DNA of 64,000 nt from Halomonas halocynthiae DSM 14573 (lineage in GTDB: Bacteria; Pseudomonadota; Gammaproteobacteria; Pseudomonadales; Halomonadaceae): positions 380,317-444,316 of the forward strand of contig NZ_KE384440.1 in NCBI RefSeq assembly GCF_000425725.1, read 5' to 3'. The translations under genes were made by a program, and so were the position numbers. Positions 8,631 through 18,795 of the stretch are shown here, piece after piece. Positions within the stretch are counted from its first letter, which is position 1, and each line of letters begins with the position of its first letter. The notes beneath the pieces were generated by a model that was given only the letters and a program-made list of their open reading frames with translations, had not been told where the DNA came from and made no database searches.

Positions 8631-9122
8631 ATGATACGAATCGGCCACGGATTTGATGTGCATCGCTTTGGCGATGGCGACCACCTGATGATTGGTGGTA
8701 CGGCTGTGCCTTACCATCGTGGTTTTGTTGCACACTCTGACGGGGATGTATTGCTGCATGCGGTGTGTGATGCACTGCTTGGTGCATGTGCCGAGGGTGA
8801 CATTGGGCGACACTTTCCTGACACAGACCCTGAGTGGGAAGGGGCTGATAGTCGTGAGCTACTGGCCAAGGTTGTAGAACTCGTCAGGCAGCGTGGTTGG
8901 CGAGTCAGTAACTTAGATGCAACGATTATGGCTCAGGCCCCTAAGTTGGCGCCTCATGTTGATGTAATGGTGCAGTGCATTGCTGATTGCCTCGGAGTGA
9001 TGTCCGATGCTGTTAATGTTAAGGCCACGACAACCGAGCGCCTTGGCTTTACTGGCCGTGGCGAAGGCATAGCCGCTGAGGCTGTGGTGCTGTTGGTTTC
9101 CGAGAGTGCCTCGGATGCGTGA
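8631..9122 (+). CDS. ispF: 2-C-methyl-D-erythritol 2,4-cyclodiphosphate synthase
   Basis: 163 residues. IspF closes the cyclodiphosphate ring in the MEP pathway. Metal-binding motif GHGFDVHRF at the start, the conserved [19 protein letters not shown], and the C-terminal [19 protein letters not shown] are all present. The stop overlaps the preferred start of truD. Confidence 0.95.
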   Translation: MIRIGHGFDVHRFGDGDHLMIGGTAVPYHRGFVAHSDGDVLLHAVCDALLGACAEGDIGRHFPDTDPEWEGADSRELLAKVVELVRQRGWRVSNLDATIMAQAPKLAPHVDVMVQCIADCLGVMSDAVNVKATTTERLGFTGRGEGIAAEAVVLLVSESASDA

Positions 9123-10251
9123 CGTTATCGCGTGGCCACCCGCGTGGCCAAGTATTCTCGACGCTGAATTTGGCCCCCCGCCTGCGGGCGAGTATCGCAT
9201 GATGCCAGAAGACTTTTGCGTTGAGGAAGTCCTGGGTTTTGCGCCAGAGGGCGAGGGTGAACACCTGTGGTTATGGATTGAAAAGCGCGAGCTGACTACC
9301 GCTATGGTTGCGCGTGAGCTGGCGACTATCTGTGAGGTGTCGCTGCGGGATATCGGTTACGCCGGCATGAAAGACCGAGTGGCGGTGACGCGCCAGTGGT
9401 TTTCAGTGCACCTGCCGGGGCGTGAAGCACCAAAAGAACTGGCTGAACGGCTGGCACCGCTAGCGGTGAAACTACTTGAGCAGTGTCGTCATCCGCGCAA
9501 GCTTAAGCGCGGCGTTCATCGTGGCAATCGTTTTCAGCTGCGCATTAGCGGTGACGCAGTGACGGATAAGCAACTGGAGCGGCGTTGGCAGCGGCTGCTG
9601 AGCCAAGGTGTCGCCAATTATTTTGGCCCGCAGCGTTTTGGGCCACATGGGCGAAACTTGCAGCGTGCTATTAGCGTACTTGAGCGCGGCTGGCGCAAGC
9701 GCGATGACCGTGATGGAATGTTGCTGTCCGCTGCACGCAGTTATTTATTTAATCAGCAGCTCGCCGCGCGTATTGATGCGGGCACCTGGAATACGCCATT
9801 GCCTGGCGATGTGATGATGTTGGATGGCACCGAAAGCGTGTTTGTTGTTGCTGCTGATACAGCACCGGACGAGCTGGGCCAACTTGCTGAACGAGCAGTT
9901 CGCCAGGATGTTCATCCAACTGGCGTACTGTGGGGGGTGGGTCAGTCGAAGGCGCAGGCTACCCCAGCGGCTGATGAGAAGCGGTTGGGCGAGTGCTGCC
10001 CGAGACTTTGTGAAGGATTGGTTGCAGCTGGAGTAAAATTGTCGCGTCGGTCGCTGCGTGTTCGTCTTGATGAGGCGCGACTTACTCATGCTGTAGACGG
10101 TTGTTGGCTTTCCTTTACTTTGCCTAAAGGAGCGTTTGCTACGTCGGTCTTGCGCGAACTGATGACGCACCCCAACCTGGGCCAGCCTCCAGAGAGAGTG
10201 AGGTCAACTCAGGCTGAGGGCAGCCGTTATCCAGAACACTCATCTACCTGA
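9115..10251 (+). CDS. truD: tRNA pseudouridine(13) synthase
   Basis: About 378 residues. TruD converts U13 to pseudouridine in tRNA-Glu. The family signature with the catalytic Asp is seen in [18 protein letters not shown], preceded by [15 protein letters not shown]. The ATG at 9115 overlaps the ispF stop; a GTG at 9106 in the same frame is an alternative. Its place between ispF and surE is the standard order. Confidence 0.9.
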   Translation: MRDVIAWPPAWPSILDAEFGPPPAGEYRMMPEDFCVEEVLGFAPEGEGEHLWLWIEKRELTTAMVARELATICEVSLRDIGYAGMKDRVAVTRQWFSVHLPGREAPKELAERLAPLAVKLLEQCRHPRKLKRGVHRGNRFQLRISGDAVTDKQLERRWQRLLSQGVANYFGPQRFGPHGRNLQRAISVLERGWRKRDDRDGMLLSAARSYLFNQQLAARIDAGTWNTPLPGDVMMLDGTESVFVVAADTAPDELGQLAERAVRQDVHPTGVLWGVGQSKAQATPAADEKRLGECCPRLCEGLVAAGVKLSRRSLRVRLDEARLTHAVDGCWLSFTLPKGAFATSVLRELMTHPNLGQPPERVRSTQAEGSRYPEHSST

Positions 10252-10258
10252 GATTACG

Positions 10259-11005
10259 ATGCGTCGATTGCTGCTTTCCAATGATGACGGCGTACATGCG
10301 CCAGGACTCAAAGCGTTACACGATGCGCTGTTGCCGCATGCCCGGCTGCGCGTGGTGGCACCGGATCGTGACAAAAGCGGTGCCAGCAATTCGTTGACCC
10401 TCTCGCGGCCGCTATCACTTACCGCGCTAGACAACAGCTTCTACAGCGTAGATGGAACCCCGGCAGACTGTGTCTATTTAGGTGCCAACGGTATTTGGCC
10501 AGAGCGCCCCGATATGGTCATTTCCGGCATTAATCATGGCGCAAACCTTGGTGATGATGTGCTGTACTCGGGAACAGTCGCGGCAGCCATGGAAGGACGC
10601 AACTTAGGCATGACGGCGATTGCTGTTTCGTTAGTCGGGCGGCACCACTTTGAAACAGCGGGTCGAGTTGTTGCCAGCCTGGTGGGGGCAATGGACCGGT
10701 TGTTGCTGCCGCCAAGAAGCCTGCTTAACGTTAATGTACCCGATGTGCCGTGGCAGCAAATAAAGGGTATACGGGTTACGCGCCTTGGGTATCGTGGCCC
10801 AGCAGCAGAGCCTGTCGAGATTAAAGACCCTCGGGGACGAAAGCGTTACTGGATTGCGCCGCAGGGCAGTAATGCCGATGATGGTCCAGACACGGACTTT
10901 GCTGCTGTTGAGGCAGGTTTTGTGTCAATCACACCGTTGCAGACAGATCTGACACGGCACTCTGCGCGCGCCGACGTACAGGATTGGCTGGATGCATTCA
11001 CCTGA
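10259..11005 (+). CDS. surE: 5'/3'-nucleotidase SurE
   Basis: 248 residues. This survival protein is a metal-dependent phosphatase acting on nucleoside monophosphates. The N-terminal [16 protein letters not shown] carries the metal-binding Asp pair, with [10 protein letters not shown] and [19 protein letters not shown] further on. It overlaps pcm by 14 bp, as in related genomes, so the two are co-translated. Confidence 0.95.
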   Translation: MRRLLLSNDDGVHAPGLKALHDALLPHARLRVVAPDRDKSGASNSLTLSRPLSLTALDNSFYSVDGTPADCVYLGANGIWPERPDMVISGINHGANLGDDVLYSGTVAAAMEGRNLGMTAIAVSLVGRHHFETAGRVVASLVGAMDRLLLPPRSLLNVNVPDVPWQQIKGIRVTRLGYRGPAAEPVEIKDPRGRKRYWIAPQGSNADDGPDTDFAAVEAGFVSITPLQTDLTRHSARADVQDWLDAFT

Positions 11006-11672
11006 GTCTCTGGCAGCTCGGCTGCGCGGCATTGGCATGACCTCTCAGCGAACGCGCGATCGCATGGCCGACCGTCTAGCACAGCAGGGGATCAAGTCAA
11101 CAGACGTCATCGACGTCATGGTACGTGAGCCGCGCCACCTGTTTCTGGATGAAGCGCTTGCTCATCGGGCCTATGAAGATACGGCGTTGCCAATTGGTCA
11201 CGGCCAAACGCTATCCCAGCCGTTTATTGTGGCGCGCATGACCGAGCTGGTGTTGGCGCTCAAGCCGGAGAAAGTGCTGGAAATTGGCACGGGGTCAGGG
11301 TATCAAACGTTAATTTTGTCTCGGTTAGTCAGTCAGCTATGGTCTGTTGAGCGAATTAATCCGCTGTATCAGCGTGCGGCTGAACGATTGCGGCTGCTGA
11401 AGGTACACAATATTCATCTGAAGCTCGCTGATGGTGGTCTCGGGTGGCCCGATGCCGCCCCGTTTGACGTTATTCTGTTAACTGCCTGTGCGGAAACTCT
11501 CGAGCAGCGATTGTTGGAACAATTGGCGGATGGCGGTGTGCTGATTGCTCCACTGAAACAGTCTTCAGGTACTCAATGGCTGGTACGCGTGCAACGTAAC
11601 GGCGAGAAATTTGAAACTAAGCGGCTAGAGCCAGTGCGTTTTGTACCGCTTTTGGAAGGAGTTATTACTTGA
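10992..11672 (+). CDS. pcm: Protein-L-isoaspartate O-methyltransferase
   Basis: 226 residues. Repairs isoaspartyl residues in aged proteins using SAM. The SAM-binding loop [10 protein letters not shown] and the family motif [18 protein letters not shown] are seen. It overlaps surE upstream and the DUF368 gene downstream by four bases. A stationary-phase repair role fits its place before nlpD-rpoS. Confidence 0.93.
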   Translation: MHSPESLAARLRGIGMTSQRTRDRMADRLAQQGIKSTDVIDVMVREPRHLFLDEALAHRAYEDTALPIGHGQTLSQPFIVARMTELVLALKPEKVLEIGTGSGYQTLILSRLVSQLWSVERINPLYQRAAERLRLLKVHNIHLKLADGGLGWPDAAPFDVILLTACAETLEQRLLEQLADGGVLIAPLKQSSGTQWLVRVQRNGEKFETKRLEPVRFVPLLEGVIT

Positions 11673-12631
11673 AGCGTTCTTTATCATTATTGTTTAAAGG
11701 AATGGGGATGGGGGCCGCCGATGCTGTACCAGGCGTTTCTGGTGGCACTATCGCTTTTATTACCGGCATCTACGAAGAGCTTATTAATACCATCAAGCAA
11801 TTCGGACCCTCTGCCTGGCCAGCCTGGCGGCAGGATGGCCTGCGGGGGTTGGCTCGCCACTTAAATCTGAGCTTTTTGGTTCCTTTGCTGGTAGGCATTG
11901 CTATCAGCCTGATTAGCGTAGCACACTTGGTCGTCTGGTTGATGGAGGTGCAGCCGCTAGTACTGAATGGTTTCTTTTTTGGCTTGGTTGCTGCCTCAGC
12001 ATTGATTATTGGCCAACATGTTACGGATCGCCGTTGGTGGCACGTGTTACCTGTGATTGGCGGCTTGGTGCTAGCGTATCTGCTGCCGTCGTTGATGCCA
12101 TTCGTTGCCAGTGTTGGTCGTCCGGAATTAGTGCTGGTGCTTGGGGGAGCGATTGCCATCAGCGCGTTGTTATTGCCAGGTGTCTCGGGTAGTTTTCTGC
12201 TGTTGACCATGGGGTTATACGGCACCGTAATGCAAGCAATACGTGGTTTTGAACTGACTACCCTGGTGCTGTTTGCGTCAGGTTGTGCGTTTGGCTTATT
12301 TTTCTTTTCACGCCTGCTTTCATGGTTGCTGAAAAATCACCATGGAGCCACCTTGCAGTTGCTATTGGGCTTCATCATTGGTTCATTGCCGGTATTATGG
12401 CCATGGCGTGAGTTGATGGATTATCAACTGAGTAATGAGGGACAAGTCATACCTCTTGGTTTTCGTTATCTGGGGCCACAGAGTTACAGCCAAGTGACCG
12501 GTGAGCCAGGACAGCTGGTGGCAGTGGTAGTTGCCATTATCGCGGGTGGGCTACTGGTGTGGTTGGCGAGTAAAACAGGGCGGCCAGCGGGCAGCACTAA
12601 GAGGGACAACAAGGAGAGTAACGATGCATAA
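11669..12631 (+). CDS. DUF368 integral membrane protein (polyprenyl-phosphate translocase family)
   Basis: 320 residues with about eight to ten membrane segments. The family signature GAADAVPGVSGGTIAFITGIYEE is at the N-terminus and a second LLPGVSGSFLLL repeat follows around residue 170. Related DUF368 proteins have been linked to recycling of undecaprenyl phosphate, so a cell-envelope role is likely. It overlaps pcm by 4 bp and nlpD by 8 bp, and is an insertion in the usual pcm-nlpD junction found in marine and halophilic relatives. Confidence 0.85.
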   Translation: MKRSLSLLFKGMGMGAADAVPGVSGGTIAFITGIYEELINTIKQFGPSAWPAWRQDGLRGLARHLNLSFLVPLLVGIAISLISVAHLVVWLMEVQPLVLNGFFFGLVAASALIIGQHVTDRRWWHVLPVIGGLVLAYLLPSLMPFVASVGRPELVLVLGGAIAISALLLPGVSGSFLLLTMGLYGTVMQAIRGFELTTLVLFASGCAFGLFFFSRLLSWLLKNHHGATLQLLLGFIIGSLPVLWPWRELMDYQLSNEGQVIPLGFRYLGPQSYSQVTGEPGQLVAVVVAIIAGGLLVWLASKTGRPAGSTKRDNKESNDA

Positions 12632-13820
12632 GGGCCTTCTGATTGGTGGGATAGTTATTGCACTGGCTGGTTGCGCGGTTCAGCCGCCGCCCCCAGGCGG
12701 AGTACGTGTGGAAGACCTTTCAAAAAGCAAAGCGCCGGTCACGCCGCAGCAATACACCGTGAAAGCTGGTGACACGCTTTATGGGATTGCTTGGCGTCAT
12801 GATATGGACTATCGAGACATGGCGCGGCGAAATAATATTTCACCGCCTTATACCCTGCAGCCCGGCCAGGTATTGAGCCTCGCCGGTGCTGACGGCGCGC
12901 CGCCCCGAGTTGCCAGTAACAGCGATACGGCTACTTCTGCCAAGGCATCAGGAGCTTCGGACACGGGAGCTGTGGTGGCAACTGGGCTAGCGGGAGCTGG
13001 TGCCGTTGCCGCTGCTTCGAAGAGTGGTGGCTCGCAAAACGGGGCGGCGCAAAATAGCGGCTCGCTAGACTGGCTGCTGCCTGATGAGCAAAGTGGCTCA
13101 GCATCAGCGCCTGGTCCAGTGGTTGGACAGGAGGTTACGACGGCGGCAGGTGCATTGAAAGATCAGGGCGCCGAGCAGGTTGGTGAGTTGAAGCAGCATA
13201 CGCAGGATACCGTCGACAGTGCCACAGCCAGTGTAAAAGACGCCAGAGATAAAGCCGCGGAGGCTGAAGAGCAGGCGCGTAAGCAAGCCGAGCTGGCTCA
13301 GCAACAGGCAAAAGATGCGGCAGCGGAAAAGGCCAGAGAAGCTGACGAGGCGAAGAAGCTGGCTGAGGCTGAAGCGCGTAAAAAAGCTGAGCAGAGCCAA
13401 CAGGCTGTCGCTTCAAAAGCAACTCAGAAGCGCTATACGCCAGTTGCTGACGTGCCATGGAGCTGGCCGGTCAGTGGTGACGTGACCGGCGGCTTTGGTG
13501 AAAGTAGCAGCGTAACAGATGGTATTGATATCGCCGGTCAGAAGGGGCAATCTGTCAGAGCCGCTGGCCCAGGCGTTGTTGTTTATGCGGGCGACGGTGT
13601 GCGTGGTTATGGAAACCTTATCTTGCTGAAACATAACGATCAGTATCTTTCAGCCTACGCCCATAACGACTCACTCAGGGTAAAGGAAAATGATGTGGTA
13701 GATGCTGGAGATGTGATCGCCACAATGGGGGATACCGGTGCGGACAGTGTTCGGCTGCACTTTGAGGTGCGTAAGGACGGACAGCCCCAGAACCCGCTTG
13801 ACTATCTTCCTAAGCGTTGA
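12624..13820 (+). CDS. nlpD: Murein hydrolase activator NlpD (lipoprotein)
   Basis: 398 residues from the ATG at 12624 (RBS AAGGAGAG). The signal peptide ends in the lipobox LAGC, so it is an outer-membrane lipoprotein. A LysM domain (YTVKAGDTLYGIAWRH) is followed by a long Ala/Gln/Lys-rich coiled-coil stretch (KQAELAQQQAKDAAAEKARE) and a C-terminal M23 fold. The M23 zinc ligands are degenerate (GIDIAG replaces HxGxD), so it is probably an activator of an amidase such as AmiC rather than an enzyme. As in E. coli, the rpoS promoter may lie inside this gene. Confidence 0.92.
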   Translation: MHKGLLIGGIVIALAGCAVQPPPPGGVRVEDLSKSKAPVTPQQYTVKAGDTLYGIAWRHDMDYRDMARRNNISPPYTLQPGQVLSLAGADGAPPRVASNSDTATSAKASGASDTGAVVATGLAGAGAVAAASKSGGSQNGAAQNSGSLDWLLPDEQSGSASAPGPVVGQEVTTAAGALKDQGAEQVGELKQHTQDTVDSATASVKDARDKAAEAEEQARKQAELAQQQAKDAAAEKAREADEAKKLAEAEARKKAEQSQQAVASKATQKRYTPVADVPWSWPVSGDVTGGFGESSSVTDGIDIAGQKGQSVRAAGPGVVVYAGDGVRGYGNLILLKHNDQYLSAYAHNDSLRVKENDVVDAGDVIATMGDTGADSVRLHFEVRKDGQPQNPLDYLPKR

Positions 13821-13953
13821 TTCAGGTTGTTAACTTGGTTTCTTGGGTGAGCCACTGATCCTGTTTCAACATGGCGATGCATTACAACAATAATGCGTGA
13901 CCTGAATGTAGGTGTTTATCAGGTGCATCGTGAGTGATATCAGGGAGTAGCTA

Positions 13954-14973
13954 ATGATCATGGTGAAACAGGATCTATACGACAGGGAGTCGTTGAAGCA
14001 TTCAGACGATATTGATGACGCCATAACAGAGGAGGATGAGGCTCCGGTTGACGTAGTGCTGGGCGACGATCAGTTAGAGAACGCGGCCTTTGAAAAAGCC
14101 CTGAGCCGTGAAAGGATTCAGCACCGTCAGTCGCATCGGCAAAGTCTGGATGCAACACAGATTTATCTTAATGAAATCGGCTTTTCTCCTCTGCTGACGC
14201 CAGAGGAGGAAGTGTATTTTGGTCGCTTGGCCCGCAAGGGAGATCCCCAGGGGCGGGCTCGGATGATTGAATCCAATCTGCGCCTGGTCGTAAAAATTTC
14301 ACGGCGCTATCTTAACCGTGGCTTAACGTTACTCGATCTGATCGAAGAGGGTAATCTCGGCCTGATTCGTGCCGTGGAAAAGTTTGACCCCGAGCGCGGT
14401 TTTCGATTCTCGACTTACGCCACTTGGTGGATTCGCCAAACCATTGAGCGAGCGTTAATGAGCCAGACCCGTACTATTCGCTTACCCGTTCATGTGGTTA
14501 AAGAGCTCAATATTTATTTGCGTGCCGCGCGTGAGCTGACGCAACAGCTTGATCATGCACCAACCGCTGAGGAAATAGCCGAGCACCTTGATAAGCCAGT
14601 CGCAACCGTGAAAAAAATGCTCGGGCTTAACGAGCGTGTCTCATCGGTTGATATACCCGTTGGCGGTGACCACGACAAACCGTTAATTGATACATTGACT
14701 GATGAAAATGAACGCGGTCCAGAATCAGAGTTGGCTGGTGGCGAGGTCAGGCAGCATGTTGATCAGTGGCTTGCACAATTGACGGATAAACAGTGTGATG
14801 TTGTTGTGCGTCGGTTCGGGCTGCGTGGTCATGATGCATTAACGCTCGAGCGTGTTGGAGAGGACATTGGTCTGACTCGAGAGCGGGTACGCCAGATACA
14901 GGTGGAGGCGTTGAAGAAGCTGCGCCGGATGCTTGATAGAAAAGGCCTGAATCTTGATATGATTTTTGAATAA
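13954..14973 (+). CDS. rpoS: RNA polymerase sigma factor RpoS
   Basis: 339 residues with sigma70 regions 1.2 to 4.2. Seen: [16 protein letters not shown], region 2 [18 protein letters not shown], and the region 4 [23 protein letters not shown]. This is the general stress and stationary-phase sigma factor. The acidic N-terminus (about residues 1-50) is longer than in E. coli (330 aa). A small inverted repeat (GCATTA/TAATGC, 13879-13896) lies in the 133-bp leader after nlpD and may affect translation. The ATG at 13954 follows GGGAGTAGCTA. Confidence 0.95.
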   Translation: MIMVKQDLYDRESLKHSDDIDDAITEEDEAPVDVVLGDDQLENAAFEKALSRERIQHRQSHRQSLDATQIYLNEIGFSPLLTPEEEVYFGRLARKGDPQGRARMIESNLRLVVKISRRYLNRGLTLLDLIEEGNLGLIRAVEKFDPERGFRFSTYATWWIRQTIERALMSQTRTIRLPVHVVKELNIYLRAARELTQQLDHAPTAEEIAEHLDKPVATVKKMLGLNERVSSVDIPVGGDHDKPLIDTLTDENERGPESELAGGEVRQHVDQWLAQLTDKQCDVVVRRFGLRGHDALTLERVGEDIGLTRERVRQIQVEALKKLRRMLDRKGLNLDMIFE

Positions 14974-14996
14974 AGCCGCAGTAACCTGAGTGATAA

Positions 14997-15023
14997 AGTC
15001 GGGGATTGCCTCGGCTTTTTTTT
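14997..15023 (+). terminator. Terminator of rpoS
   Basis: AGTCGGGG and CCTCGGCT pair (8 bp, two G-U) around a 4-nt loop, followed by eight T. It lies 24 bp after the rpoS stop. Confidence 0.85.
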
Positions 15024-15209
15024 ATCTGCGTGGTTCGAGAAAGGGCGGGCACAGTGCTCAATTCTGTTGTGCGGAGGAAAAACGATAAAAAATCAGGCGT
15101 TAATGGCAAATTTTAGTGGTTCCTTCCATGAAATTACGACAAAAATAGCAAACAATATGCTGTTTCGTAAATGATGCCCTTTTGATCTGTGAATTGTGTG
15201 GAGAAGTTC

Positions 15210-16310
15210 ATGGCACGCCCCCTGTTTGCCGATATTGATCTTGACGCTCTGCGTCACAACTATTGCCTGGCTCGTGATCTTGCACCACGAAGCAAAACAC
15301 TTGCTGTGCTCAAAGCGAATGCTTATGGCCACGGCTTAGTTGACTGCGCGCGTGCGCTGGAAGCATTGGTACCTGCCTTTGCGGTCGCCAGTATCGAAGA
15401 AGCGGATACGTTACGCGACGGTGGTATAAGCGCGCCAATCGTACTGCTAGAGGGCATTTTTGATGCCCAGGAGCTTGAGCGGGTAGATTCGCGTGGTTAT
15501 TGGGTCGCTGTACATAGTGAGTGGCAGGTAGAGGCGCTACTGGCCTATCGGCCCACCCAGCCTATTCCGGCTTGGGTCAAGGTGGATACTGGAATGCATC
15601 GTCTGGGGTCCTCGTTAGACCAGGTTGGTGAGGTATGGCAGCGATTAAAGGCCGCGCCCGCTCAGGTGAGTGATTTGCACCTGATGAGCCACTTAGCCAC
15701 TGCTGATGCTGCCGATGACAGTTATTTCCGTCGTCAAATCGCCTTAATGACAACGCTGGCAGACACGCTCGGTGCGCCAACATCTTTGGCGAACTCACCA
15801 GCGACACTGGCCTGGCCACAAGCGCATGGTAGCTGGAATCGCCCCGGTATCATGCTTTACGGAAGTGAGCCAAGAGAACAGGTGACACCACCGGGGGCGG
15901 GGTTGCGTCCGGTAATGACATTGCGTTCTGAGATTATTGCGGTACGTGAGTTGGGTGAGGGTGAGCCCGTCGGCTATGGCGGGCGCTGGAAGGCATCGCG
16001 GCCTTCACGCTTGGGTGTGGTGGCGTGTGGTTATGGTGATGGTTACGACCGCCATGCTGTTGATGGCACGCCCGTACTGGTGAATGGACAGCGCGCCTGT
16101 ATTGCAGGGAAAGTCTCCATGGATATGCTGGTGGTGGATATTACAGACCTTCCTGATGCGGGGATCGGTAGTGAGGTGGTGCTGTGGGGCAAGGCCGCGA
16201 ATGGTGAACTGTTAAGTGTTGATGAAGTGGCAGGTTATTGCGAGACCATTAGCTATACCCTGCTGACAGGGGTGCTGCCGAGAGTCCCAAGGCGCTATCA
16301 TAGCGCCTGA
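15210..16310 (+). CDS. alr: Alanine racemase
   Basis: 366 residues from the ATG at 15210, which has GGAGAAG upstream; a GTG at 15189 is in frame but less likely. This PLP enzyme makes D-alanine for peptidoglycan. The PLP lysine is in LKANAYGHG (Lys35) and the second catalytic Tyr region is ACGYGDGYDRH. It could equally be named dadX; alr is chosen because no D-amino-acid dehydrogenase is adjacent. Confidence 0.9.
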   Translation: MARPLFADIDLDALRHNYCLARDLAPRSKTLAVLKANAYGHGLVDCARALEALVPAFAVASIEEADTLRDGGISAPIVLLEGIFDAQELERVDSRGYWVAVHSEWQVEALLAYRPTQPIPAWVKVDTGMHRLGSSLDQVGEVWQRLKAAPAQVSDLHLMSHLATADAADDSYFRRQIALMTTLADTLGAPTSLANSPATLAWPQAHGSWNRPGIMLYGSEPREQVTPPGAGLRPVMTLRSEIIAVRELGEGEPVGYGGRWKASRPSRLGVVACGYGDGYDRHAVDGTPVLVNGQRACIAGKVSMDMLVVDITDLPDAGIGSEVVLWGKAANGELLSVDEVAGYCETISYTLLTGVLPRVPRRYHSA

Positions 16311-16338
16311 CTTGTTTGATTCGGAGAACGATAGCGTC

Positions 16339-17277
16339 ATGTCGAAGCAAGAAACTCGGCAAAAAAGCCGTGACAGAACTGCCGTTGGGTTTATTCATCC
16401 ACGTTACTGGCCAACCTGGTTGGCCATTGGCGGTATGTATCTGGCGGCCTGGTTGCCTTGGCGGCTGAAGCTATGGGTTGGGCGTGGTCTTGGGCTAATC
16501 GTGTGGCGCTTTGTTAAGCGCAGGCGGCATATAGCCGAAACCAATGTTCGGCTGTGTTTTCCCGAGCTTGATACGGCGAAGCAGCGCGCGTTGGTTAAAG
16601 ATATCTTCATTGCCAATGGTATCGGTATTCTTGAAACTGCGACTGGTTGGTGCCGGGACCCTGAGCACCTGCGCCATCGAGTCAGTTTCGATGGTCAGGA
16701 GCACATGGCGCGTGTTGAGGCCGAGGGGAAGGGGGCGCTAATCATTGGTATTCACTTTTCCACGCTGGATCTTGGCGGCGCGCTGCACTCGTTGTTTTTT
16801 CCGGCGGATGTGGTGTATCGGCCCCATGATAATGCGCTGTTTGAACGCTTTATGACCCGAGCGCGCTCCAATATTTTCGGTGCGGCTATTGATCGCCATG
16901 ATTTGCGCGGTTTGGTGAGGCGTATTAAGTCAGGGCATCATGTGTGGTATTCGCCAGACCAGGATTTTGGCCGCGAGGCCAGCGTGTTTGCGCCATTTTT
17001 CGGCGTGGAAGCTGCAACCATAAAATTGACGGCCAAGATTGCTCAAATGACCGGTGCGCCTGTTATGCCACTGATTTTTCATCGCAACCCTGATAACAGA
17101 ACGTATCGGCTAGAATACCTGCCCCCCTTGGACAACTTTCCCAGTGGTGACGAAGTAGCAGATGCGACGCGTATCAATGCAGTGATTGAAGCCGCGATTC
17201 GCCGTCACCCAGAGCAATATTTATGGCTGCACCGGCGTTTTAAGACACGCCCAGAAGGGGAGCCCAAGATTTACTGA
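16339..17277 (+). CDS. LpxL/HtrB-type lipid A acyltransferase
   Basis: 312 residues from the ATG at 16339; an in-frame TTG at 16312 is possible. Inner-membrane anchored acyltransferase that adds a secondary acyl chain to Kdo2-lipid A. The catalytic HX4D motif is visible as GIHFSTLDLGG, with SPDQDFG and EYLPPLDNFP typical of LpxL/LpxM/LpxP. One hydrophobic N-terminal segment (WLAIGGMYLAAWLPW) is present. Which of the three enzymes it is cannot be settled from the sequence alone. Confidence 0.85.
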   Translation: MSKQETRQKSRDRTAVGFIHPRYWPTWLAIGGMYLAAWLPWRLKLWVGRGLGLIVWRFVKRRRHIAETNVRLCFPELDTAKQRALVKDIFIANGIGILETATGWCRDPEHLRHRVSFDGQEHMARVEAEGKGALIIGIHFSTLDLGGALHSLFFPADVVYRPHDNALFERFMTRARSNIFGAAIDRHDLRGLVRRIKSGHHVWYSPDQDFGREASVFAPFFGVEAATIKLTAKIAQMTGAPVMPLIFHRNPDNRTYRLEYLPPLDNFPSGDEVADATRINAVIEAAIRRHPEQYLWLHRRFKTRPEGEPKIY

Positions 17278-17292
17278 TAGCTCGCTCTGCCA

Positions 17293-18642
17293 TTATGCAT
17301 CGTGCAGACGCTTTTCATGCTTGGGCAGCAGGGCAGGCAAACTCAAGCAATGTTCGCCGTTGTTCAGCTGCTCGTTGACAAACTGGCGGTCCATAGAGTG
17401 CTCACTGAGATGGTTCAGGACGATTAAAATGCGTTCTGCCATCGCCTGCAGAGCGTCTAAGTTTTCCTCCTTCGTAAACAGGGAAAGGGTTTTGACGGCC
17501 TTGAGCAACTCTAGCTGAATGCTCTGATCCTGTTTACCGTAAATCAATAGTGGAACAAACAGTCGGTGCAGCAAACTGTCGAAGCGTTCTACGGGCCAGC
17601 TGACCCGCCGTTGCCCTTTGCTATCTACCAGCGTATTGGCTGGCTGCCACTGTAGGTATCGGCAAAGCAAGTCTGTTATGCGGTGCAGACAAAGGGTGGC
17701 CGTACCTGGGTCGTTGATGCCTGGCGACAGTGCCTTGATTGCGACCTCCATCAGTTGCGACATACCTAAGCTGAAACACGCATCGATTGACTCGCCATCA
17801 AGATACACCAAGGTGTCGCGTGCGTTTTTACACCAGCTGTCATCGGGGGCTTCGCTGGCTTCCAGCATCATGGCGGGTTGGTTTTCTACCACATGCTCGC
17901 CAAAGTGGAAGCGCAGATGAATCACGCCGCCCAGTTGCTCGGCAAGTGTAGCCAGTGCGGTAAGGTTGACGCTTGGCAGATAGCCTGCCTGGTCGGTATA
18001 GATAGCATAACGGTTGGCGGTAATAGGGGCCTGTGCTGGCAGATAGCGCCACTGTTGACCGGATTCTTTCTGGCGTTGTTGTTCCATGGCGTGGCGGGTT
18101 GCAAGGTGTAAGTCTCGCACGACGGTATCAACCTGAATCGAGCGTGAGACGTTGTGAATGAAATATATAAAAAGTGCCAGGCAGTGAATGACCATAGCGC
18201 AGGCTAAATAAATAGCAATTGAGCGCCAAGTTTCTTGGTTTTCATTCACATTGGGAACAATTAGCAGCATGAGTACATAAAGAATTGTACCCAGATAATG
18301 GCCGAGTACCCACTGATGGTCGCGCTCTGAAACCAGCCCAAAGACGAGTTTTTGAGAGAAGTTGCCGCCCGCCTGGGAAAGTACCGACATCACCATGGAG
18401 AAGCTGAAGACCATCAATGAAATCATGCCGCCGAGCAAAGCGGCTAGCAATGAGCGGGCATTGTCAGGTGATGTCAGGCTGAGTTGAGTAATGAGTGCCG
18501 GCAGCTGGCTGTCACTGAGAGGGGGCAGGAGAGCGACGATTCCGACGGCAATGTAAGCCATCGCCAAAAGGCTTGGCAGATAGGCGATACTATTGTAAAA
18601 ATTGCGCAATAACTGTGTGGGACGCGGTGCTGAAGTTGACAT
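17293..18642 (-). CDS. DUF2254 integral membrane protein
   Basis: 449 residues from the ATG at 18642 (MSTSAPRP); an upstream ATG at 18744 would lie inside a hairpin. Four to five N-terminal membrane segments (AMAYIAVGIVALLP, LLAALLGGMISLMVFSFSMV, LGTILYVLMLLIVP, IYLACAMVIHCLALFIYFI) precede a soluble C-terminal half. Family DUF2254 has no assigned role. It is convergent with the acyltransferase gene, 15 bp apart. Confidence 0.8.
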   Translation of the reverse strand: MSTSAPRPTQLLRNFYNSIAYLPSLLAMAYIAVGIVALLPPLSDSQLPALITQLSLTSPDNARSLLAALLGGMISLMVFSFSMVMSVLSQAGGNFSQKLVFGLVSERDHQWVLGHYLGTILYVLMLLIVPNVNENQETWRSIAIYLACAMVIHCLALFIYFIHNVSRSIQVDTVVRDLHLATRHAMEQQRQKESGQQWRYLPAQAPITANRYAIYTDQAGYLPSVNLTALATLAEQLGGVIHLRFHFGEHVVENQPAMMLEASEAPDDSWCKNARDTLVYLDGESIDACFSLGMSQLMEVAIKALSPGINDPGTATLCLHRITDLLCRYLQWQPANTLVDSKGQRRVSWPVERFDSLLHRLFVPLLIYGKQDQSIQLELLKAVKTLSLFTKEENLDALQAMAERILIVLNHLSEHSMDRQFVNEQLNNGEHCLSLPALLPKHEKRLHDA

Positions 18643-18729
18643 CGATGCGGATCCTGGAAAGTGCCTAGAATGGCGTAAAAATGTCATAAGGCTGATGTGT
18701 GGCTCTGGCGACTGGTTCCAGTAAAACAT

Positions 18730-18766
18730 AATCAGGCCCTGCATCGTGAAGATGCAGGGCCTGATT
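18730..18766. terminator. Perfect 16-bp inverted repeat between ettA and the DUF2254 gene
   Basis: AATCAGGCCCTGCATC (18730-18745) and its exact complement (18751-18766) around a 5-nt loop. It lies 29 bp past the ettA stop and is probably its terminator, though the T-run on the minus strand is imperfect (ATTATGTTTT). Confidence 0.6.
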
Positions 18767-18795
18767 GAAAGTACGACAGAGAGTACGAACGTTAT

